From Eutypa lata (Eukaryota > Ascomycota > Sordariomycetes > Xylariales > Diatrypaceae), in NCBI GenBank assembly GCA_022661535.1, contig JAKULF010000013.1, positions 372,001-436,000 on the forward strand: a DNA stretch of 64,000 nt, written 5' to 3'. The position numbers and the translations under genes are program-made. Shown piece by piece: positions 1-11,123 of the stretch (positions are counted from its first letter, which is position 1; every line of letters starts with the position of its first letter). Below the pieces are notes generated by a model that had not been told where the DNA came from, made no database searches, and saw only the letters and a list, made by a program, of their open reading frames with translations.

Positions 1-1048
1 AGGCCTCTGAACTGAGCCGCACGGAGATGGCTGTGTCAGGGTCCGTGACATCTGACAGCAAGGATATACGTAGATCCACGAAGCCTGAGGAGTCTATTTC
101 CTTTGATTTGATATTGTCCTGGTCAATGGAAACCTTGAATAGCGTGTTCGATAGAGAAATGGTGGAGAAGAAGCTATATTTAACATTGTTCAGAGTGATC
201 TGGGCATTGATATCGGCTTTACCTGATGAGGGCAGCCGACGGAGCTCTGTCTTGCGGTTGCCGGGGCTAGAGAAATCGGCAAGGAGTTCTCCGGTACTGG
301 TTTTGACAACTGTGACATGGAGCTGTTCTTTCTCGATTGGCGACGGAAGCTGTCCGACCTCCACGTTTAAGGCAGAGTATTTGGACACGTTGCCATAGGT
401 CACCTTAACGGTCGTTGTTTCGCCAGTAACGACAGTTATTTGGTCCGGCGAAACAATGGCGGTGGCAACAACAGTTTGGGCTTCGTCGGCGAGGTCGTCT
501 ACTATGACGGTGTAGTTTCCAGGTACTACACTGCATGAGATAGTCTCACCAGGCCCCACAGAGCACGATTCGCGTGTGCTATCTTGTTCGAGGTATATCA
601 CCTGCTTTGCGTTCTTTAATGCCGGGTCTGGGGCATCTGCACACTGGATCTCAACGTAGCCCAAAGGTAGCTCATCGGCATAGAGCTCGAAGGAGTTGAT
701 GTACGTGTCGGTGTCATCTGCCAGGTTACCATTGATGTCCCAAGTCAGACTATCAATAGACTTGAATGTATGGGAACTCTCGACAATAATCTTTGCCGTA
801 ACAATTTTTGTGCCATCTCCAAGGGTCCCCTGGCGAATGTCTGACGACGTCTGCTGCCACGGATTAAACAGAACATCGACGGTTATCCCTGTGTTAGGGG
901 GCGCCTTGAACTTGACGCCTAAGAAACCTCCAATAGTCACAGGCGAACCATCTTCGTAGCGGATGTTCGTGTTGACCAGTGTTCCGTAGTATTCGCCGGG
1001 GTTATGGGCGGTGGTATCACAGACAATCCTTTTCGCTGCTGATGGCAT
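1..1048 (-). CDS. Unrecognised protein, 5' part (runs off the window edge)
   Basis: An uninterrupted minus-strand frame of 349 codons runs from an ATG at 1046-1048 to the left edge without a stop; the gene continues outside. The start is supported by the CACCATGCC context, an upstream TATATAAG-like box (complement of about 1181-1190) and a coding-like translation. The protein has no N-terminal signal peptide. It looks beta-rich: many short Val/Thr/Ile strands with Gly/Asn turns, and two stretches resembling immunoglobulin-like or carbohydrate-binding-like modules (about residues 5-120, containing TNIRYEDGSPVTIGGFLGVK, and about 150-230, containing PGNYTVIVDDLADEAQTV). Such N-terminal modules are common in fungal carbohydrate-active enzymes, but I see no catalytic motif in this part. 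Family not recognised; the gene itself is well supported. Confidence 0.8.
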   Translation of the reverse strand, partial: MPSAAKRIVCDTTAHNPGEYYGTLVNTNIRYEDGSPVTIGGFLGVKFKAPPNTGITVDVLFNPWQQTSSDIRQGTLGDGTKIVTAKIIVESSHTFKSIDSLTWDINGNLADDTDTYINSFELYADELPLGYVEIQCADAPDPALKNAKQVIYLEQDSTRESCSVGPGETISCSVVPGNYTVIVDDLADEAQTVVATAIVSPDQITVVTGETTTVKVTYGNVSKYSALNVEVGQLPSPIEKEQLHVTVVKTSTGELLADFSSPGNRKTELRRLPSSGKADINAQITLNNVKYSFFSTISLSNTLFKVSIDQDNIKSKEIDSSGFVDLRISLLSDVTDPDTAISVRLSSEA

Positions 1049-3004
1049 GGTGAGGTTTCCGAAGTAGTTGATGTGATAATAGGGTGATCAATGCCAAGAA
1101 GGGTAGATAACGTAGTGAGCTTGAGAGAGGATCTGAAGTTATTGTAAGGTAATATGGTATAATGAGTAAGAGGAATAGCTACTTATATAGTTAGTTTCTT
1201 CGCATTGTACCACGAAGTTCAACCCGGACAAGGACAATGATCTTAAGTCATCATACTGCAAATCGGCGATGTCCTGTCATCGGGAAATAGAGACTCCCTT
1301 AGTTCGATCGGCAATGGTATCGTACGGCGTGTTATACGAACTTAGATAGGCCAATAAGAACATCACCAACTTTTCGTCCTGTCGATGATTTCTTGTTCCT
1401 GACGATGTCTTAATGTCTAGCTAAAATTCACCTATCCCATGAACGTAGCGGTGTGAAACTTAGGGCAACGGTATATTGCTGCGGGTCTGAGTTGTACGCT
1501 AGTTTCAGCTTATTTCATACAGCGTTAATGCATCAATAGTGACACGTAGTGTAACGCAATGATCGAATAGTTACGGGTATCACGTACGGCGAGAGCAACC
1601 GCATCTCGGCGTATACACGGTTGTGTGGCGTCTTTCTGGTGAGCTGAAGATGGCACGGGGTTTCCTCATAACACAATCGGTGCGCCGTCCAGAAGCAATG
1701 AATCGGCGATGATAGAGAGAGCTAACCAAGAAGGGCTTCAACAGGCGGTTCTCTTAAACTGAAGATGCTTCTAGCTCTTAGACAACCACTTCTCCACTTC
1801 TGCCTGACGTAGACCGGTGACAGTCTCTATATTACACGATAGATGAAGGTGGATAGGGTCGGTGAAAACTTAGATTTGTCACACGACATCGATGAAAATA
1901 TCGGCAGGTGTAAGTGTTTCCATTTGGTCGCTCCATGCATATAACGGGCTTGAGTGGCAGCGCTAGATGATGTCTCAGGACGTAATGTGCCATCGGTATT
2001 GCATAAGATTCAAGCTTAACATCCAATAGTTTAACTTCATAACAATACCTTACACAGAGTCTGTATCCAACTCGGACAGTAGTTGAGACGTCACATGAAA
2101 CCTGTTCCTTGGCGTACCTTCGATATTGTCTTCGCGTATCATGATGTGTGCTTGGTCTGGAGTGAAGTCTGGAGTGTCTAACGAATGTGTGGCGCAATAG
2201 GTTTCAGCGAAAATTGACAACAAAAGAATTTATCGTCTGAAGGTGCTACGCTCGGGACCTCAACATCTATGCAGTTTTTCGTCGATTCAACGTCAGTTAA
2301 CGTCTCCGTGTGGTGAAGTTCACTGGGCAAGTTCATGTGTATAGCGCTGCCTCCACCCAGGCACTGATTCGCAAACACGTAGGGTATATATGCATCGTGC
2401 TCGAGGTCATCTGCAAGTAGGTGATCGGCTCACTGGGTCCCTCACGTTTACTGCTAATTCTGGAGTACCATGTCTTCCCGATGGTAAAATATCGTTGGAA
2501 GGCTGATGGTCCAGTACCATATTGCATCTGGATTTGACGGACACAAACTGTGCACCCTGTTGTCAGCATCCTTTACGTACGCTTTGATGATATTAGTCCT
2601 ACGTCAGGTTGTAGGCCAGATGCGTTACCATCCCGTAAGGTCGACCTACCTTCAATAATAGTCCTCTAGTCGCAAGTGGCGTCGATTTCCCTTACAAGCA
2701 ACGGCCTGAAGTTTATCAAATGTATATGGTTTGGGCTCCATGAACCGGTTGAGGTTTACCGGTCAGGTCGTCAATACCGGTGAAACCTGCCAAATTTCCA
2801 TTACTTATGATAGCGAGTCGGCTTGGAAGGTCATCAAGCCTATCAAAGGCTTTTCGTTTACTTCATTGCATTATGTTATGAAAATGATTTAATTCTTGTA
2901 ATCTACTAAGTTCTCCTCGGTAATAATCATGCTGCCTTGTGAAGTTATATATAATAGAATACAAGACCTCTTTAATTCAAGCATCGCATTAAATATTAAA
3001 AAAG
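1049..3004. other. Intergenic; no supportable gene
   Basis: The first 150 bases hold the presumed promoter of the leftmost gene. Overlapping minus-strand open frames at about 1832-2569 have low-complexity or frame-broken translations and no consistent splice sites, so I do not call a gene. Around 2740-2790 three ACCGGT sites form a loose inverted repeat. From about 2880 the sequence grades into the AT-rich block; GC falls and C remains mainly in CpG. Confidence 0.6.
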
Positions 3005-3054
3005 ATATATAAATTAAACACCTCTTTAACGCACATCTTCTTTAACGCCTACTT
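3005..3054. repeat. Left terminal inverted repeat of the RIP block
   Basis: The core CACCTCTTTAACGCACATCT followed by TCTTTAACG aligns without gaps to the reverse complement of 10743-10790. Apart from one A/T difference near the outer end, the mismatches are C/T or A/G transitions, as expected when two identical termini decay by RIP. The core holds two CTTTAACG copies, perhaps a transposase-binding subrepeat. No target-site duplication is recognisable in the AT-rich flanks. Confidence 0.7.
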
Positions 3055-3520
3055 AACCTTATATAATTAAAATTTTAATAAAACGTTAATAAAAAATTAA
3101 AAAAATAAACGATTATTAAATTTAAATTTATTATATAACAAAATATACAAAAATAACTTTAATATTTATAAATATAAAACTTTAAATTTTATATTAATTA
3201 AATTAATAAAATTAATACTAAATAATATAAATTATTTTTTATTTATATTATATAAAATAAAAATTTATATATTTAAAAAAAAATATTATTATTATATATC
3301 TTTTATTATAAAATTAAATATAAATAAATATAAATTTAATATAAAAGATATATATTTTTTAAAATTTATTATTAATTAAATATAATAAATAAATTAAAAA
3401 AGAAATTATATAATATATTATTATATTATATTAAATAATATAAACTTTATATTTTATTTTAAATTATTTATATAAAGAAATTTATATTTAAAATATATTA
3501 TTTAAATAATTAATATTATA

Positions 3521-3714
3521 TTATTAAAATATATAAATAAATATTAATTTTAAAAAACTTTTAAAAAATAAAGTTTATATTAATTTAATTATAAACTTAA
3601 ATTATATATTAATTCTTATACTTTAAATATTATACGTAATATTTTAAAACATTTTCGATATTTAACTTTTTATTATTATTATAAATCGTTATTAAAGTAC
3701 TTTATTTATTAATA
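3521..3714 (+). repeat. Left copy of LTR-like direct repeat
   Basis: A segment of about 190 bases recurs in the same orientation at 10027-10242. Shared landmarks in order are AATAAATATTAATTTT, TTTAATTATAAACTTAAATT, ATTATACGTAATATTTTAAA and TATTATTATTATAAATCGTT. A T-run follows at 3718-3728 and could be the complement of a polypurine tract, which would put the retroelement on the minus strand; this orientation is only a hint. Confidence 0.6.
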
Positions 3715-6700
3715 CGCTTTTTTTTATTAATAAACGATTAATTTTTTTAAAACTTTAAAAAACTTAAAAAATTAAATTATAAATTTTATTAAAATTTAAA
3801 ATTTAATTTTCGTATTTATTTTCGTAATTTAATTATTTAATTATTAACTGTATTTATATATATACGCTTAAGATTTAATTAAATTATTATTTATTAATAA
3901 AGTTTTTAATTTTATATATAAAACTTACGATATTATTAATTAATACATTATCGATTATATAAAATAAAATAAAGTTCGAAATTTTTAATTTTAAAAATAA
4001 CGAAAAAGTTTAATTAAAAATTATTAATTATTAATTTCTTTTTTTATATTATATATTATAAATATTAAAAAAATAATTAATAAAAACGAATTTATTTAAT
4101 AAAAGTTAAATTAATTTAAAATTCGCTTTAAATTCTTTAAATTAAATATTAAAAAAAAAACTTTTAAATTAAATAAATATAATAATCGTAAAAAAAATAC
4201 CGCGATAATATAAAGTTTTAAAAAATAACGATTTTTCTTTTTTATAATAAAAGTTTAACGAATATTATTTTTTTATTATTTTAATTAATTTAATTTATTT
4301 ATTTATTAATTAATATCTTTTTTAATTTTTAAACGACTTTTAAATTAATTTTAAACTTAATTTTATTATAAATTCGTTAAAAACTTTTTAATTAAAAAGT
4401 TTAATAAAGTTATTTATTAAATTTTTATTTATTTTAATATATTAAATTTTAATATAATTATTATTAACCTTTTAATATATATAATTATAATCGATTTAAA
4501 TATAACGTTTTTCTTTTAAATATTATAATCTTTTTTATTTATTTTAACGTATTTATATTATTTTTTAATAAAGTAATAAATTTTTTAAATATTAAATTAA
4601 GTTTTTATAAAACGTTTTTAATATTAATTGCTTTTATTATTATAATATTTAAAGTTACGTATTTAATTTTCGTTATATAATAAATAATAATCGTTTAAAG
4701 TTTTAAAATTTATATAATAAAAGCTTTTATTATATAAAATATATAACTTATAATTAATTTATTTAAATTAAAATTATTATTATAATTAAAATTTATTATT
4801 TCGAATAATTTAAAGTTATTATATTTATAATATAAATATTTTTTATTTAAAGTTTAATATTAAATTAATAAATTTATAATATCGTTTATATATTTTAATA
4901 AACGTTTAATATAATTTATATACTTTAATAACGAATTATTTATAAATTAAATTTAAATAAACGTTATATAAATCGTATCGAATTTAATTATATAACTTAA
5001 AAAATTAAACCTTTTAATTAAACTTATATATTTAAACGTTTTATTTTTAATAATAATTTTTTAATTTTAAATTATATATTATTTATAATTTAAAACGAAT
5101 AAAGTAAATAATAACTTTATATCGTTTATATTTATTATTAAAAACGACTTTTCGATACATTATTATTAATTTAAACGAATATTATTAATAAAGTTTAATT
5201 TAATAATATAAATATTTAAAAATTAATTAACTTCGTTTAAATTTTTAATAATAATTATTTTAATAATAATTTTTATAAACTTTATAAAACGTTTTTTATT
5301 TACGTTAAATAATAAAAAAGTATTAATATATAAAATTATAAAATTATTTATTTTAAAATTTAAATAAATAATATCGTTTAATATTAAAGTTATAAAATTT
5401 AATAACTTTAAAATAACTTTAATTTTTATTTATTAAATTATATTAATTTATTTAAATTTATATAAAAGATTTATTAATTAAATAATATAATTTAAATCGT
5501 ATTTATATATTTTTTCTTTAAAATACGCGTTGAAATACTTTTTTAATAACGAAAACATTTTTATAAATAGTTTTTTTTTTAAATTTATTATTAAAATATA
5601 TTATAATAAAGTTTATTTATATAATATATTAATTATATAAAATTAAGAAAATTATAAAGATTTATTAATATATAATTAAAGTTATAATTATAATAATTTT
5701 ATTATAATTAATATTTTTTCGTTATATAATTTTTTTTTATATATATAAGCTTTTAACTTTTTAAAATTATTTATTAATATAAATTTCTTTCGTAATATTT
5801 ATATAACGTTTATTAAATATTTATATATTATTTTAATTAATAAAATAAATTTAAATAATCTTTAATTAATGTTTTTTTATATTTCTTTTTATAAGTTTTT
5901 TTTAATAACGAATTATTTTTAAATATTATTATTATTAATTTATATATTTTTAAAAACTTTAAAAAATTCGATATTTCGTAAAGATTTTCGAAAATATCGT
6001 ATCGTTTTTTTTCGAATAAAAACATTATTTATATATAAAAATAAATTCGTATTATTATTTTAAAAGCGTTATTAAAGCTTATAAATTCGCGTTTTTAATC
6101 GTTTATAATGTTATTATTAATAAAATTAAATTTAAAATTAAATTTATTAACATTTTCGCTTTTTTAAATAAATCGTATTTAATATAATTTAATTATAATT
6201 TAAAAATGTTTTTTAAAAGCGTTATATATATAAAATTTAAAAATTATTTTTCTTAAATAATTACGTTTACGTTTAATAAATCTTTTTTTATTTTTTTTAT
6301 TTATTTCGTTATTAAATACGACGTTATTATTATCGTTTTAAATATTAACTTATTATTTTTTTTTTAATTAATTTAATAATAAAATCGTTTTTAAATTTAT
6401 TTTAAAAATAATTAAATAATGTTTTTTAAATTAAAAAAAACCATTTAATTTTATAAAGTTTTTATATATTATAATATAAAAGATTATAAAAAAACGTTTT
6501 TTTTTATTAATTATATAATGTAATTACTTTTTCTTTTATATTTTAAAAAAATATTTTTTATATTTTAATTAATTAATTTTTTAAATTAATTTTTTTTTAA
6601 TTAATAAATATAACGTAATATAATTTTAAAATATATAAATACTTATAATAAAATAAAAAATTATCGTTAAAATTTAAACTTTTTAATAAATCTTTATAAA

Positions 6701-9700
6701 AATTATACTTTTAATTAATAATTAATTTATTTTATTAATTATTTTAATAATTACTTTTATAATTTAATTTTAAAAATATATAAAAATTTTTATTTAAATT
6801 ACGTAAACTTTAACTTCGTTTTATATAAATTTAATAACGCGTTTTATAATTTTATTTTAATATTAATTATAAAATAAAAATAATTAAAATTTAATATTAC
6901 GTTTTTTATAAAATTCGTTTATTTTAAATATATTAAATTTTCGTTTATTATTTAATTTTAAAACTTAAATTTTTATTTTTTTATTATTTTCGTTAAAAAA
7001 TTAATTAATAAAATATTAAATTATTTTTTTAATATAACTTTATAAATATTATTAAATATTACTTTTAATTTTTATTAACTTTATATTATAATATTAATTA
7101 TAATTTTTAATTATTAAATTATAATATAAATTATCGCGTAATAATTCGAATTATATTATATTTATATTATATTATATAATTTCGCTTATATAAATTAATC
7201 TTTTTTAAGCGTTTTTTAACGAACTTTTTTTATTTATTATATTATAAATTATATAAAATAAAACTTTAATATTTTTAAGTTTAAAATTTATATTATAAAA
7301 TCGTTTAATAATTTAAATTAAACGTTTAATATTAAAGTAATAAAGTTAATAATATTATGAAATAATTTTCTTTATAATATTTTTATTTATTATAATTCTT
7401 TTATTATTATTAAGTTTAAATATTATATATTAAAAAATAATTAATTTATCGTTATTATTTTTAACGTATATTTTTATTTATTATTATTAATTTTAAATTT
7501 AAATATATTAAAAGTTTATAATAAAAACTTTTATTTTTTTATATTAATTATTATAAAAGCTTTTTTATTTAATAACTTTAAAATATTATAATTTAAATAA
7601 TTTCTTTTTTTATATTATAATTTATTAAAAAATATTTTAAATAAAAACTTTTTAATAATTAAAATATATAACATTATTAAGTTTAAACGAAATTTATTAA
7701 ATTTAATTAATTATTATATAACGATATTAATAATTAAAATATAAATAAAATTTATTTCGATATTAATAATAAAGTAATTTTATTTAATATTTAAATCGTT
7801 TTTTAATTAAATCGTTAAAGTTATTAATAATATTAATATTTAAATTATTATTTTATAATAATTAATTTTTCGTATTATTTATAAAGTATATTTAAAAGAT
7901 TATTATTTAATAAACGATAATTATAATATTAAAACGTTTTTTTATATAACTTTTTTAATATTTTTTTTATTTTCGACGTTTTTTTATTTAATAAAAGTTA
8001 AAGTTATAACGCTTTTTAATTTAATATATCGATATATAACATTAAAAATTAATTTATTATATTATTTAAATAACTTTTTTAATATATTTCGTTTTATAAA
8101 AACGATAATTAAAAAAATAAAACCTTTATATATATTTTTAAATTTAACGAAAATTATTAAATTATTAAATAATCGTAATTATTATAATCGTTATTATTAT
8201 TAATAACTTTATTTTTACTTTTATTTTTACTTTTATTATTATTATTTTTTAATTTTTCGTTTTTATAATATTAAAATATATATTTATATTCGTTATAATT
8301 AAAGTAAAAACTTTTTTTTTATCGTTTATAAAAGATTTATTAAATTAATTCTTTTTTATAAATTTAATTTTTTTAATTTTTTATTATTATTACTTTTTTA
8401 AATATATAACTTTATATTTTTATACGATTTATTAATACTTTTTATTTAATTTTAAAATTTAATATTAAAATTTTTAATAAGTTTATAAATAAAATAATTA
8501 ATTATTTATAATATAAAGTTTATAATTATATATTAATAAATAACTTTATTTTTTATAACGTTTATAAACATTATAATATAAACGATTTTATTTAATTTTA
8601 TATTAATTAATTTCTTTTTCTTTATATATTTTTAAAATTATATAATAAAAATAAAAAGATTTTTTTTATTATTTTTAAAATTATAAAAATTATTTTAAAT
8701 ATTTCGTTAACGTATTATATTAATTATTAAAAAAGCAAATTATAAAATCTTTAATATTTTAAATTTTAAAATTATATTCGTAATTAATTATTAAAGATAT
8801 TATTTATAAGTTTTTATAATAATCTTTATAAATTTAATTTTAATAAATTTAAATAACTTTATATCTTTTTTATAATTAACTTTTTTAAAATAAAACTTAA
8901 AATATTACGTTAAAGTTTTTAATTATTAAAATCTTTAAAATAATTTTCTTTTTTAACTTTAAAAAAAACTTTTTTTATTTTTTTTTAAAATTCTTTTTAA
9001 CGAATTTATATAAACTTTTATTCGTTTTTAAAAATTTTAAAAAACGAGTTTTTTAAATATCGTAATTAAAATTATTTAAATTTAAATTATTAAAGTTTAA
9101 ATTATTAAAATTTATATTTTATATATTTTTATATCGTTTATTAAGTTTATTTATTTATTAACTTTTTTAATAATAATACGAAAAAAAAAATAAGATTTTT
9201 TTATTTATTTAATTTCGTTATTTTAATATTAATTAAATTACGATAATGTTTTAATAATTACGTATTTATTAATGTTTACGTTTATTTTATATAAATTTTA
9301 TTAAATATTAATTATATATTTATTTATTATTAAAATATAACGTTTATATATTTATTTTATATTAATTTATTAATTATATAATTAAAGTTAATTTTAACGT
9401 TACGATTATTTATATTTATATACTTTTAAATTATTTTATAATAACGTTTATATCGTTTTAATATTAATTTATTATTTTTTATTATTAAACTTTTATTATT
9501 AATATAATTTATTTTTCGATTTAAGTTTTTTTAAAAGATTATATATAATACTTTTAATATTATTTATTATTATAAAAAGCTTATTAAATTTATAATAATT
9601 TATAAATATTAATAAAAAAAAAAGAATTATATATTTAATTTTAATAAAAAAAAAGATTTAATATAATAACGTTAAAAACATAACTTAAATAATCGATTTA

Positions 9701-10026
9701 TTTATAAGATTTTATTTTATTTAATCTTTAAAATAAAATTATTTAAATAAATAAAAAAGTCGTTTAATTATTAAAGTTTTAATTAAATTAAAAAAATAAA
9801 ATATTAAGTTATAACTTAATTTAATAAAAAAAAAGTAAATGTTATTAATAACGTAATCGTTATAATCTTTAATAATATTAAAAGTTCGTTTATTTTTCGT
9901 TATTATTAATATTAAATTTTTTTATAAATCTTTTAAATTAAAGTTAATAAAGCATCGTTATAAATAATATATTTATTTTTATATAAATCTTTTAATTATT
10001 AATTTATAAAACCGAAATTATTATTA

Positions 10027-10242
10027 TATTAAAATATACGAATAAATATTAATTTTAAATAACTTTTAAAAAGTAAAATATATATTATTATTTAAAAAGA
10101 TTTATATTAATTTAATTATAAACTTAAATTATATATTAATTTTTATACTTTAAGTATTATACGTAATATTTTAAAATACTTTTAATATTTAATTTTTTAT
10201 TATTATTATAAATCGTTATTAAAATACTTTATTTATTAATAT
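10027..10242 (+). repeat. Right copy of LTR-like direct repeat
   Basis: Matches 3521-3714 with about 20 extra bases near 10078-10098 and scattered transitions. The spacing of about 6.5 kb between copies suits a full-length fungal LTR retrotransposon. The original TG...CA ends cannot be recognised after RIP. Confidence 0.6.
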
Positions 10243-10742
10243 ATTCGTATTTTATAAATTTTAATATTATTTTAAAGCTTTTTATATAAATATATAAATA
10301 AAAAATATATAATTTATTTAATTAAATATTTAAAAAAAATTAAAAATATAATAATATTTTATATATAAAAAACGTTAAAATAAATTATAAAATAAAATAA
10401 AACGTAATATATTAAATATAAATTAAAAAGAAAATATATTATATAATATTTCTTTATATATAATATATTTAAAAAATTATATTTATAAAATATTAAATTA
10501 TATTTAAATATAATATATATTTAAAAATTTATATAAATTTTTATAAAATATAAATTTTTTAATAAATTTATTAATAATTTATATAATAATTTATTAATAT
10601 AAGTTTTTTAAATTTTAAGTATTATTTTATAAAACTTATATAATAAAATAAAATAATTTTAAATTATAATTTTTTTTTTAATTAAATATTTTAATTAATT
10701 AAATATAAATTATTAAAATATAAGATTTTATATAAGAAATAA

Positions 10743-10790
10743 ATGAACGTTAAAAAGGGTATGCGTTAAAGGGGTAATTAACTTATATAT
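10743..10790. repeat. Right terminal inverted repeat of the RIP block
   Basis: Read on the minus strand this gives TACCCCTTTAACGCATACCC then TTTTTAACG, pairing with the left terminus at 3005-3054. It retains more C/G in the motif than the left copy. Similarity continues weakly inward for about 20 further bases. Confidence 0.7.
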
Positions 10791-11123
10791 TAAAAGAAAT
10801 TAACATATAAAGGTATTAATCGTATCGTGGAAAAGAAAGTAAACACCGATTATAATCATTTACCACCTCTTGACCTCTGCTATAAGTAAACATAACTCTA
10901 GGGGAGAACACATGTAATCTTACAATTAGTTTATAAGGAAAGGAAAATAATGAAAAATCCAAGGAACGGTAGACTAATCGTTGGACAGCGATGTCGACCC
11001 GATAAGGAGCTGCCAAATATCTCCGTCGATGGGCTTACAGTCGACAATGTCACTAGGCAAAGTATATTAGGTCAATATCCTTAAACTTCAAGGGAGATAG
11101 AAAGTCAGTGGGAATTTCACATA

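Larger units (their letters stand above)
3005..10790. mobile_element. RIP-degraded transposable element block (about 7.8 kb, extremely AT-rich)
   Basis: Nearly 8 kb is almost pure A/T. CA and TG dinucleotides are scarce, while CG persists and TA is greatly enriched. This is the signature of repeat-induced point mutation, which converts CpA to TpA in duplicated DNA of filamentous ascomycetes. No credible coding frame survives; the longest is about 60 codons of low complexity. The block ends in related inverted repeats (3005-3054 and 10743-10790), and composition returns to normal within about 100 bases outside them, so the ends look like element boundaries. A pair of direct repeats inside suggests an LTR retrotransposon nested in, or forming most of, the block. 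The transposon class cannot be read from the decayed interior. Confidence 0.85.

Noticed and set aside
1832..2569. Three overlapping minus-strand open frames left of the RIP block
   Set aside because: Translations change frame repeatedly, contain no family motif and lack consistent splice sites; treated as non-coding.
5837..6025. 62-codon frame inside the AT-rich block
   Set aside because: Its translation is only Lys/Phe/Ile/Asn/Leu, as expected from random AT-rich sequence.
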